The notes beneath the pieces are model-generated. The model saw only the letters and a list, made by a program, of their open reading frames with translations. It was not told the DNA's origin and did not search any database. The translations under genes and the position numbers were made by a program. A stretch of DNA of 64,000 bases from Musa acuminata AAA Group (lineage: Eukaryota > Streptophyta > Magnoliopsida > Zingiberales > Musaceae): positions 8,047,001 to 8,111,000 of the forward strand of contig NC_088357.1 in assembly GCF_036884655.1 (NCBI RefSeq), in the 5' to 3' direction. Positions 45,742-55,692 of this stretch are shown one piece after another. The first letter of the stretch is position 1. The number at the start of each line of letters is the position of its first letter.

Positions 45742-46392
45742 ATCGCTGTCAGCAATAAAACAGCATAAGGGACCATCGACTACTTAATTCTTTTGTTTGT
45801 GATAGGTGACCAACTATTCCAAGAATTGTAGTACGGTCTCTCACACTGTCATCAAGAGCCCCCTCAGTGGTGACCTGCCACCAGTGCCTTCTCTCTCTGT
45901 CTCTCTCTCTCTCTCTCTCTTCATGTAGCACCGCAACCAGAACACGAACAAATTCTGGGCCAACGTCGCCAGAGCTCGATGCCAACCTATAGGGAGGACC
46001 ACAAGTGCAGTAAATATGACGACGATGAAGATAGGTAGGCTTAGTGCACGTCAACCATGTGGTGGGTGTTTAACTAGACTTTTCCTTGTAGGTTGTACTT
46101 GCTTGCCCAACTAAGCTAATAGGTTAAGTACTCCAAATTACGACTACTTCACAAACCCCATCATCTACCTATCAATGATTTCTACTGTTCACTGCGCACG
46201 TCATGAATGCAAACCATTTTCGTACACGCTTCGAACATAGGCAATGCCGGCTGCAGTGATACGCTCATAAATTAGGCGTATCACTTGGAAAGATACATGG
46301 AAATTCCATATCAATCGCTAAATTAGCGACTAAGGAGGAAGCAAAGGTAAACACGACAACCTAGCCATCTTCTCCCGAGCAGAGCCGTCGAC
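45179..46392. other. Convergent 3' flanks of DUF89 and FAD2 genes
   Basis: The stop codons of the two genes face each other here. The region holds a long hexanucleotide/TA microsatellite and a (CT)n run at about 45892-45921. No gene is recognised; the minus-strand frame across the CT run encodes low-complexity Arg/Glu sequence. Confidence 0.5.
45611..45738. repeat. (ATATGT)n to (TA)n compound microsatellite
   Basis: About eight ATATGT units (45611-45662) pass directly into about 38 TA units (to 45738), a compound tract of 128 bp. Confidence 0.97.
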
Positions 46393-47538
46393 TTAGAACT
46401 CGTTCCGATACCACAGCACGCCCTTCTGCTTACTATCCTCGTCCGGTTCCACGTATATGCACTCCCGCACCTCCCTCCACATGGCCTTCAAAAGCGGCGT
46501 GTCGTCGGACTGGTAGTACTCGCCCAGAAGCGGCTTGATGACCTTGGTCGCCTCCATGGCGTGGTAGTGTGGCATGGTGGAGAAGAGATGGTGGGCGACG
46601 TGGGTGTCCGTGATGTTGTGGAACACCTTGTTGAGTACCCCGTAGTCCCTGTCCACCGTCGCCAGCGCACCCCGGAGCCAGTCCCACTCGCTCGAGTCGT
46701 AGTGGGGCAGCGACGGGTGCGTGTGCTGCAGGTAGGTGATGATGACCAGCCAGGCGTTCACGATCAGGAGCGGCACGCCGTACACCCGGACCAGCCACCA
46801 GAAACCGTAGCTGGCGGCGACGCGGTAGAGGACGAAGGAGGCCGCCACGATGCCGGCATCGGAGATGAAGATCTGGCCCCGCTCGCGGTCCGAGTAGATG
46901 GGCCCGTAGGGGTCGAAGTGGCAGGCGAAGCGAGGGTAGGCACGACCGGAGACGTTGAAGGCAAGGTACAGCGGCCAGCCGAGGGAAAGGGTGATAGCCA
47001 GGGTGAGGACGCGGCCGGGGAGGTTGTTGAGGTACTTGGTGAACCACGAGAGGGCGGACTTGGGCTTCGGGACGAAGACCTCGTCGCGCTCAATGGAGCC
47101 GGTGTTGGAGTGGTGGCGCCGGTGGCTGTACTTCCAGGAGAAGTAGGGGACGAGGAGGGATGAGTGGAGGACGAGACCGACTACGTCGTCGAGGATGGAG
47201 TAGTCGGAGAAGGCGTGGTGGCCGCACTCGTGAGCGATGACCCAAACCCCGATGAGGATGCAGCCTTGGAGGACCCAGTAGAGGGGCCAGGCGGCGAGGG
47301 CGAGGCCGGACGGGAGCTTCGGCATGACGGCGACGGCGAAGTAAAGGAAGAGGGCCGCGAACAGCAGGTCGTGGACGAGGTAAGAGAAGGAGCGAAGGAT
47401 GGAGCGCTCGAAGCAGTGAGGGGGAATCGCCTTTTTGATCTGCCCAAGGGTGAAGGCGGGCTTCTCAGTTGGCGATCGTTGGAGACCGTTGTCGCCGCAG
47501 CCATAGTGGAAGTGGAAGGGCTCCTCCTTCACCGTCAT
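46393..47538 (-). CDS. FAD2: Delta-12 oleate desaturase, ER-type
   Basis: FAD2 inserts the second double bond into oleate on phosphatidylcholine in the ER, giving linoleate. The 381-aa coding sequence is one exon. The three diiron His boxes are present: HECGHH (103-108), HRRHH (139-143) and HVAHH (313-317). [31 protein letters not shown] and [20 protein letters not shown] are strongly conserved, and hydrophobic pairs flank the boxes. The C-terminus [10 protein letters not shown] ends in an aromatic-rich ER-retrieval-like signal. The N-terminus is short: the usual Met-Gly-Ala-Gly-Gly-Arg-Met opening is represented by an in-frame upstream run of Ala-Ala-Gly7-Arg whose expected start codon reads ATA (47569-47571), so I start at the next ATG. 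TGA or frameshifts are absent. Confidence 0.95.
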   Translation of the reverse strand: MTVKEEPFHFHYGCGDNGLQRSPTEKPAFTLGQIKKAIPPHCFERSILRSFSYLVHDLLFAALFLYFAVAVMPKLPSGLALAAWPLYWVLQGCILIGVWVIAHECGHHAFSDYSILDDVVGLVLHSSLLVPYFSWKYSHRRHHSNTGSIERDEVFVPKPKSALSWFTKYLNNLPGRVLTLAITLSLGWPLYLAFNVSGRAYPRFACHFDPYGPIYSDRERGQIFISDAGIVAASFVLYRVAASYGFWWLVRVYGVPLLIVNAWLVIITYLQHTHPSLPHYDSSEWDWLRGALATVDRDYGVLNKVFHNITDTHVAHHLFSTMPHYHAMEATKVIKPLLGEYYQSDDTPLLKAMWREVRECIYVEPDEDSKQKGVLWYRNEF

Positions 47539-48133
47539 GCGTCCGCCTCCTCCTCCTCCTCCTGCTGCTATGGGCTCACCTGCGACGCAGTCATCCGTAT
47601 ACCTCCTTTGTTAAAGGGAGAATCGAATAAATGCTGCCAGCTCGAAATAGATGCCATGAAGCTGGAAATTGCCTCGCAAATCAAAAGGCTTCCTCCTCTT
47701 CTACTTAAATCTAGTGAAAACAACAGAAACAAAGGACGTGCACATCTAATCAATTGAAGCGGATCACGCAATCTTACTCCCGGTTGGGTACATTAATTTC
47801 AATAAGAGGATAAATATCGTTTCCTCCGTCTCCAAACTAAAAGCTAGAAGACACTGTGCATGGAACGGAAGGGGTAAACAGTGTACGTCTTACGACGGCA
47901 AAAGACAATCTCAAACAGCGTCATCGAGATAGAGACCATATGAGCGAGACACAGAATCAACATTTCATTCATCTCAAGATCCAACAGAGGACACGAAATC
48001 TAACAGAGAAAACATTTGTTTTCATGTACCTGAGACGGGAACTACTTACTACTGATGAGGGTAATTCCCCTGTGCTTCAGCGTTCTCTGCCGCCCGAGGA
48101 GGAGAATACTACGCTCTCTCCGCGGCGCCTTTA
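47539..48133 (-). promoter_or_regulatory. FAD2 5' UTR intron and TATA box
   Basis: A minus-strand TATAAA at 48128-48133 is followed by a probable leader exon and a donor GTAAGT (48044-48049). The matching acceptor is GCAG at 47580-47583, giving a 5' UTR intron of about 470 bp that ends just before the coding exon. FAD2 genes of many plants carry a 5' UTR intron at this spot, which often enhances expression. Confidence 0.6.
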
Positions 48134-49337
48134 TAGGCATCTCCTCCGCCTCTTCCGCCCAATCCTTATGGAAAGAAACCACGCTGGCGTCTTATGGCAG
48201 CCGCTGCCTCCTTTATCGCTTCACGTCCCGTGTGGCGTCAATTCATTGGATACTCCGGCACGCTTCCTCGGACTCTCGATCCTCCAGATCATGACCGTCA
48301 GTTTCCCTGGGGATTCGACCAAGATCTGAAGGTCAAAAAACATACCGTGATTCGACGAAGTACCAGGAACACCCCCATCTCACCCACTGCTAGGCTAGCC
48401 CTACGAAGGATAGAATGATCATTTCCTCGCGGTGATCTCTTCCAGGCCCGCCCTGTGCATGAGGATCTGTTTCACGCTATGAACGATGCTGATTCATTTA
48501 CTATTTATGATCTTTACCGTCTCGTGTCGCATCTCCCTCTCGTTCTGTGAGACGCTGGAGGACGAGCCGACTGAAGATAGTCTGCACAGCCCACAGTTTT
48601 GTTCTTAGTCACGGGGCAAACCAATGTCAGCTGGGGAACATGGCAGAAAAGCTCCACCAGGCGTAGTAGTCCTTTTGGTCCAGATCGTGTTACCGAGGGG
48701 CTGCTGCAGAAGATTTAAGCTACTTTAAGTACTAAGAGCATGGACTGTGGTGGATCACGTGAGATATAGTTTACACGATCGCTCTAATTCTAATAGATCG
48801 CCAACTAAATTCGCAATGTTATGTATCTAATCTTTGTCGTCATATTTAGATTCTGAGGCATAGGATTCTGCGAGCTACGCTTCCGGGCAGGCAGGCCGTA
48901 TTGCCAAATCGACCAAGCTATTTACGTTCTACTTCACCAAAGATCAGCATGTTGTTGGGCGAGCATTGCCCCTGGAACAATGAATCGGAGGGTATGGTCG
49001 ACAGCAGAAATGGCATGGAGAAACAAGAGGTTATAGAAACCTGTGAATGTGCTGCGAGAGTTTGCATGGCAACAAGTGAATGTGCTGCGACTTTTCCGGA
49101 CCTTTACGACTTGGACTACTCTTCTCGTAGTTGGTATGCCATTCTCAGTTCTATTCCGTCATGAAAAAGACAGCAAAATTTGATGGCACAAAATGGGTTG
49201 TTCTCCAATCCCGTCCGATTCGCCTGCGCCTGTTTTGACCTTTTATATCCATCCTTATCAACAATGACTTGGTTATTGGCCTATTTCTTGTCGCTTGTTG
49301 TTTCTCACAGTAGCAAGCTTTCCTCGCAGTGCAATTC

Positions 49338-49343
<6 letters not shown>

Positions 49344-49379
<36 letters not shown>
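49344..49379. repeat. (CT)n microsatellite
   Basis: About 18 CT units in intergenic DNA. Confidence 0.95.
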
Positions 49380-49381
<2 letters not shown>

Positions 49382-50104
49382 CCCTACGTTTTGTGGTTGT
49401 CAACCTGGTGCATAAATGCATACTAGAAGCTTACCATTCTTCATCAAAGACTGCTAAATTCTTCGGAAGCCTGACGAAGTTTGGGTGGTGAACAGTGGTT
49501 GAGCACGTTCTTCATGCAATCGTAATTCTCAAAACAGCTGAATGCGCTCTCGCTCGTCGGAGAGTATTTAGGAGGAGCCCAAATTCTTCCAGAATGGGTA
49601 GGCGTCGTGATCAAAAGTGAAACTTTGGGGGTAGATCTCGATCCACGAAGCTTTACCCCTCTTGGGAGTTCATGCTACGATAGAAGATCGTTCCTCTCTG
49701 TTGTACGTCTCCGACTTGCAGCCATAAGTGCAAACGTCTCCCTCACAGATGAAGCTTCAGAACAGATTTGTGGATGCATGGTTGCCCCACGTAACTGTTT
49801 AGGGTGTTCTCAACTGTTAAGGTTGCTTCTGAATGAAACCTTCCTCCGATTACCTGACCAGTAGCACTCGCGTTGCGAAGTTGTATTCCTTCAGCTTCGC
49901 GGGGGTTTCCTGTTCCGGGAATTCAACAGCAACATTGACGAGCGAGCGAGCAACTCCAAAACACGCGTCGGGCTGGCAGATAAAAGCTGCCCTACAGATG
50001 CGTGACAAGCTCGTTGTGGGCAAGACTCTTAAGAAAGAAGGGATGTCCGTTTCACATCCCTTACCACCCACACCTACAACTCATGTGTGTTCAGTCACAC
50101 AATA

Positions 50105-50560
50105 GTGTTAGGGGAAAGTTGACGTAGCCAACATCATGATATTAGTTGACATCTCCGACACCTTGTGTCATGTGCCTAACATCATGACACTATGTGGTTG
50201 ACACTTGACCTCAGGTGCCCGATATCTTGATACTATGTGGTTGACATCTCATGTCATGTGGTCAATATGTTAATATTGGATGATTCCTCTTCGTTCCACC
50301 CTACTAATCAATTATCTTTCATCCACCCTGCCGATCAATTATCTTTCATCATGCACCGGCACTATATATCATAGCATGCGAAATGGCGACAATTACATTC
50401 GAGATCGGCATCCCCACATCTGATTATAATGGTTATATCAATCTACTATAAAAGAGGTTTAATAGGTGTGTGCATCCTAGTACGTAGACTTAAACTTGTT
50501 GACCAGTCTGACAAACTTGCTAACTTAGTATTAGAGGAAAAAATAATAAAATAGATCAAC
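50105..50560 (+). mobile_element. Possible LTR relic with internal degenerate tandem repeats
   Basis: About three degenerate copies of a roughly 55-bp unit (CATCATGA-A--ATGTGGTTGACA-like) occupy 50125-50280. A TATA-type CTATAAAAGAGG follows at about 50446, then a segment ending in TAGTATTAGAGG at about 50524, which resembles a decayed tRNA-Met primer-binding site. This layout fits a U3-R-U5 unit of an LTR retroelement. No coding part or partner LTR was found. Confidence 0.35.
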
Positions 50561-52884
50561 ATATAAAAGAAATATTCGAGCGAAACGACGCAATAGAAGA
50601 GCCAACACATATCTCGAATGTGATTTTAAATCCTCAACCTTTGATAGGTCGATGGATGTCATATTCTGGATTTTTTTTTTTCTTTATAAGATCACAATAT
50701 CGTTCCATAGGTACATCAAGAGTCGAATAAATAAACATCATTTTTATTAATATTCATAAATTAAAAATATTTATTATAATTAATTTATTCATCAAAATAT
50801 AAGTTAAAATTAGTTATAGGTTTTATTCACTTTACCCGACGTTAGAAAAAGATCTACTTTGCATTGTAATTTAATCTACTACTACTGATAGGCTACTTTA
50901 AAAATAAAATATAAAACAAAAAATATTTCAATACCGTTAAGTAGAAACCATGTAAAGCATTTGTAAAATAAATAATATTCAAGAGTCAAACATTCTCACT
51001 AGTATATTCAAATATCCAAAGGAGCACTCCCCCAACAATTTATATATTTTTAATAACGTATAGAGACAAACCCATATCACACTCTCAATGATGAATGGAG
51101 TAATATCTCTCACCTACCAAATAATGACATATTCATCCCAATAACAAATAGAGTAACTATCCAATTATCATATTTTATGGTCCACTAATTCCCAAAAGAA
51201 ATCATCCTACATGTCTTAACTAGGGAAACAAAAACATCTAAATATATCTTTTAAACATCATTAATGTCAAATAATATCAATTAAGTCTAAATTGATTTGA
51301 ACAATAGTTCATTCAATCTAATTAAACTAGATTTTACTATAACATAAATCAATTTTTAATTCTCATTGAACTAATTTTAAACTACTATAAATTGGTATAT
51401 TTTAGACTATATTAGGTTTAATTTAGGTTAAATAAACTTAAATAAATCAAATTTAGAATTATCATGAATTAATCTAAACTTATCAAATATGATTTGATTC
51501 AATTAATGCTTTGGGTCTAAATTAAATAAAGTAAACACAATGAGCTAGATTACATAGCAATAAGTTATGTGCACTACATATAACTATGTATTCACCATAC
51601 CAAGTTAAGTGAACCCATAGCCTATGGATTGGCCATATGTATTGCACATGATTATTTATATTGGGCTAAGTTGAGTTATCTTTTGGACTAGAGCTTGACC
51701 TATGCTAAGCCTAGTCTACAAGGCTTGGCCTACGAATTGATTTCAGCCCAAAATACTAATCAATTCTCTTATTTTTGAATTATAGTACCATAGAATTATA
51801 ATCAAAATATCTAATCATTAACATGGAGTCACTACAATATAATAAATAATAGTATATTAAAAATAAAATTACATAAAAAATAATATTTTTAACTAACTAT
51901 TATATGAATCTAATATAAATCAAATATTACAACTAGAATGCAATTTTTTTTAGAAATTACATATAACATGAATAATTATAATATATTTTAATACTATAAT
52001 AAAATTTTAAACAAATGAAGGAATATAAGAAGATTATAAAAACTATATATAGCATGGATACTTATAATATATTTTAATTCAAAAATAAAATTTTTAATCC
52101 TTAAAAGAATTATTTAAAAAAATAAGTATATCATAAATAATTATAAAATTATTTAATCTAAAAATAAAAAAATATTTATTTTTCATGAAAGGCAAAGAAA
52201 TCTATCTCTAAGGAGGACAATTTTTTGTTTCTCTTACTGTTAGGTTTTGACGTAAAAAAAAAAAATCTCTCCCTTAAATAGGAGGAAGGTGAGTCCTCCA
52301 CCTAAGATTATTATTTTTTAATTATTATATTTATTGAAATTTAATTTATTAATAAAAAATAATATAACTCAATTTGAAATGTTAAATATTTATTATTTTA
52401 TTTTTATTAGCTAAAAAAATCATTATATTTAAATTTATTGATTTGATTACATGAGGCCGGTTGGGTTTTATGGATCATGGCGGCATCCACTTTATGTCAC
52501 CATGGGTCCTCCTTCTATTCGGCCCAAACCGTAGATGCTGACGGGGAGTTTCGTTGTTAAGCGCTTCATACGGAAACCGTGACACACACACCTAAATTTC
52601 GCTTTTCTATTTCACAACTGCTCCCTCTGGCGTGAAACATCCAATTGAACTGCTAACCCGAGAAAAAACGCAAACCCTCCAACAAACGTCGTCGGGCGAA
52701 ACGAAAAGAAATGTAATTCCAACCGTGCCCCCCTCGTCATTATGCTCCCTTCCCTCATTTGCCAAAACCCTAACCTCGATCACGAGCTGCGTGCTGTTCC
52801 TGCAATCGGCGACTAAATCGAAGCTTCGTAATAATAGAAGAAGCGGTGAATCATAGAGTCGAGTCGCCGTCATCGACCTTATCG

Positions 52885-53952
52885 ATGAAGGCGTCCCTCA
52901 AGTTCCGGGAGGATCGCCAGCCCTTACTGCGGGCCAAGGTCCCCGTCAGCATCCTGGGCCTCCCATTCCTCTCTGGCCTCGCCGCCGCCCTCGACGATGT
53001 CCGCCACCTCCGCCTTGACCTCTCCACCGCTTTTGCCTCCGGCCCCTCCCTCCGCCTCTCCTACCGTCCGAACGACCCCGCCGCCCCCTTCTCTCTCGCT
53101 CTCAAGACCGGCCTCGGCCCCCTTGGCTCGCCTGCCATGGGAACCCCCTTCTCCATGGCCGCCGAGTTCGGCCTTCTCGCCCGCCCCGGCTCTGCCGGCC
53201 CCTCCTTCTCCATCCTCTTCAAGCCCCGCTTCGGGGACTTCGCTGTAAAGAAGACTGTCTCTTCCACCGCCGCCTCGGCAGCCGCTGCGGCTAAGTTCGA
53301 CCCCCTCGGAGGCACGGAAGGCGACGGCTTGGTCAACGGCGCCGAGACCCCGATTGTGGGGTTCGGAGGAGAGAACCGGTTCCTTGCGAACGGCTTCGGA
53401 GATGGGATTCACGGGCTCGTCTCAGGTTTCGAGGTCAGCACGACTAGCGTCCTCCCCTTACGAAGCCACACCGCCGTCAAGTTCAAGTGGGGACTGAGAG
53501 CAACGCCAGAGCTCCGCACCGCATTCCATGATCCAGCGGCCGGGATCTCGTTCGCCAAGCTTCCCCTCCTCGTGATGAGCAAGATCTCGATCGAGCACGG
53601 GGCCAACGGCAGGGACGCTCCTGCGACCGAGAAGAAGGGCAGCGACGGCGAGTTGCTGGAGGAGCGTTCGTCCATGAGGCGGCAATTGGAGGCGCTGCAG
53701 GCGGAGAATGGGACACTGAGGAGGGCCGTAGAAGAGCTCCGTGCGGAGGTCGGCGGGTGGAAGGCGGCTTCGCCCGCTGCAAGCGGGGAAGACGACAGCA
53801 AGGGCAGGTCTAATTTTGCGGCGCCGGCCGGTAAAAGAGCTCGACGTGGCGATGAGAAGGCGCCAGAGCACCCCGCCAAAGCGGCGCCTGAGGACGTCAA
53901 GAAGGAGCTGAAGAAAGCTTTGGTGATGGGATCCACCGGTGGCGGTATCTAA
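52885..53952 (+). CDS. Conserved plant protein of unknown function, single exon
   Basis: The 355-aa frame starts at ATG 52885 (MKASLKFREDRQPLLRAKVP), preferred over an upstream non-ATG extension. GC content is high throughout. The first 240 residues alternate short hydrophobic and polar strands (LRLDLSTAFASGPSLRLSYR, PFSLALKTGLG, FSILFKPRFGDFAVKK, VKFKWGLRA), which suggests a beta-sheet or beta-barrel fold like that of envelope pore proteins. A heptad segment follows at about 262-295 (LEERSSMRRQLEALQAENGT), then a Lys/Ala-rich, possibly nuclear-type basic tail with KRARR. I recognise it only as a plant-specific family without a known role. Opposite-strand frames here are shadows of its GC bias. 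Confidence 0.75.
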   Translation: MKASLKFREDRQPLLRAKVPVSILGLPFLSGLAAALDDVRHLRLDLSTAFASGPSLRLSYRPNDPAAPFSLALKTGLGPLGSPAMGTPFSMAAEFGLLARPGSAGPSFSILFKPRFGDFAVKKTVSSTAASAAAAAKFDPLGGTEGDGLVNGAETPIVGFGGENRFLANGFGDGIHGLVSGFEVSTTSVLPLRSHTAVKFKWGLRATPELRTAFHDPAAGISFAKLPLLVMSKISIEHGANGRDAPATEKKGSDGELLEERSSMRRQLEALQAENGTLRRAVEELRAEVGGWKAASPAASGEDDSKGRSNFAAPAGKRARRGDEKAPEHPAKAAPEDVKKELKKALVMGSTGGGI

Positions 53953-55692
53953 GCCCGCCCCCTGGCGTTGGAAGGAGACTTGGATTTTGGGGTGTATTTT
54001 GTTTATAATAGCCCCTTGGTATTTCCTCCTCTTTCGTTTCTTGTTTTGTGTACATGATGACCGTGTTTGTAATGAAGTCGTGTTTTATGTAAATACTATT
54101 TTTGATAGGATAAGTATTTTAGATCAATCTAATCATATTAAATGGTGAATTATATGTCGCGCGAGTAAAACTACTTATCTGTTGTCCGTGTTAGAAGAAA
54201 GTGATTCGATCATTTATTGGTTCCCCGGCTACAATACGGTAGAAAGATACATCACCCACCCAGCTCTCTACCATCATTTTACTTCGAGATGAAGGTAGTA
54301 ATTCAGCAAATCCAGGATCCCAAGAGAACAGAAAAGGAAAAATATTAAACAATGATGAAGCTAATTTATTAATTAGCTTATAGAAGATGAGTGATATCTT
54401 TTCTTTCTACAATATTCCATATCTAAAAGTTCAGAGTGCATTCCATCGACACTCCACCTCCTTTAACTAATAGGAGGCCGGAGAGCGGTGTTCCGTGCCG
54501 TAGAACCCTCTGGATTTTACCTGATGCGATCCAGAGGTGTAAAGCTGTCCTTTGAAGCGTTGGACTAGTGAAATAAAAGGCATCGAATAAAAGCATATCA
54601 GCAAGGAACTAATAAGGTTCTGCATACGCACCTGGCATTGGGCAAACACACATGTATGATAATTATTACTGAACTTACAACTCCAGCACTGTCAATAATA
54701 TATGCGATTCGGCTTCTCTGTTTCCTGGAAGGCGCCCCAAAACTCACCATCTTTGAGGAAGTTGAATGCACGTGTTGAACAGCATGAGTTGCATGCACTT
54801 AAGTCGTTGAATGGTGCCGGATTTTAGTCATCAAGTTCTTTGGTTTTCCCTGGTCAAGCCTGATAACAACTAGAACTGATTCGATCGGTCCACGGCTGCA
54901 GAGCCGTCGGATCTAAAATACATGGTTGTCACACAAGATCGTGCGCCTAGTGTATCTATCATCGAGATGACCCGCATTATGGTCGGTATTGCTCATTTTC
55001 CACGTCGAATCATTTAACCAAGTATAGCTGGGGAAATCGCGCACTAATGTGCTCCGAATAAGTTGCTGCATTGGTGGCCATTACTTTCTCCTGCAAGGGT
55101 CCAACGCGTGAGTCTATTTGCCCGTAGATGCGTGCGTCAGACATGACATCAGAGTCCGATGTAGATAGCAGCAGATCATCTCAAAAGATGTCGCATGAAA
55201 GCGGCCATCCAGCCGATCATCTCCGCAGAAACCGGCATCCATCCGGGATCCAAGATTAGACCCAATCAGACGGTGATGATCGCCCCTTCCACCTAAACCA
55301 AAAGCCTACCCGAGACCCTTTACCTAACCCATCCTCACGACACGAAAGACAAAATGAACCGGACCACAGAGTGGGGGGTATTTTCGTCAACGAGAAGTTA
55401 GAAGACCCGAATCAAGTCCCTCCCCTCCGCTCGCTGGGGATTAACATGATTAGGGCCAATGAATCCCATGACTTGGTAACTTGAATGAAAGACGGAAGAT
55501 TAAATTTCAAGTCTAATTTAAATGAATTTCAAGTCTAATTTAAATGGGACCCCAAATGAAAAGAAATTGAACAATACCAAGCCAAAACCAGAGAACAGAA
55601 AGAGAAAGAGGGAAGGGGAAGAGATCAAACCCTAGACTTCGAAGCGGCGGAGTGAAGACGACGGTGGCGGTCGGGTTTTGCGAGCGGCGACG
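53953..55692. other. Intergenic region
   Basis: The first 200 bases are the probable 3' UTR of the preceding gene. No further coding sequence is supported. 55560-55692 has the AAACCCTAG-type leader motif and purine-rich tract typical of plant 5' UTRs, directly before the bromodomain gene. Confidence 0.5.

Larger units (their letters stand above)
48134..52884. other. Gene-poor, mostly AT-rich region
   Basis: No convincing coding sequence. 48134-50100 has ordinary composition with scattered short frames and a (CT)n run at 49344-49379. 50105-50560 may be an LTR relic (see separate entry). 50640-52440 is very AT-rich with poly-A/T runs and shows nothing recognisable. 52560-52884 becomes GC-richer as the promoter and leader of the next gene. 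Confidence 0.5.

Noticed and set aside
45749..46054. 101-aa minus-strand frame
   Set aside because: It is centred on a (CT)n tract, which produces Arg-Glu repeats; no homology seen.
46561..47163. Long frames antisense to or out of frame with FAD2
   Set aside because: They are shadows caused by the high GC content of the FAD2 exon; no family resemblance.
47856..48329. 157-aa plus-strand frame upstream of FAD2
   Set aside because: It overlaps the FAD2 leader, intron and TATA box and encodes no known domain.
48901..49164. 87-aa frame in the FAD2 upstream region
   Set aside because: No domain, no splice partners, ordinary non-coding composition.
52924..53412. Long minus-strand frames across the 52.9-54.0 kb gene
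   Set aside because: Low-complexity Gly/Glu/Ala sequence opposite a GC-rich coding exon; not independent genes.
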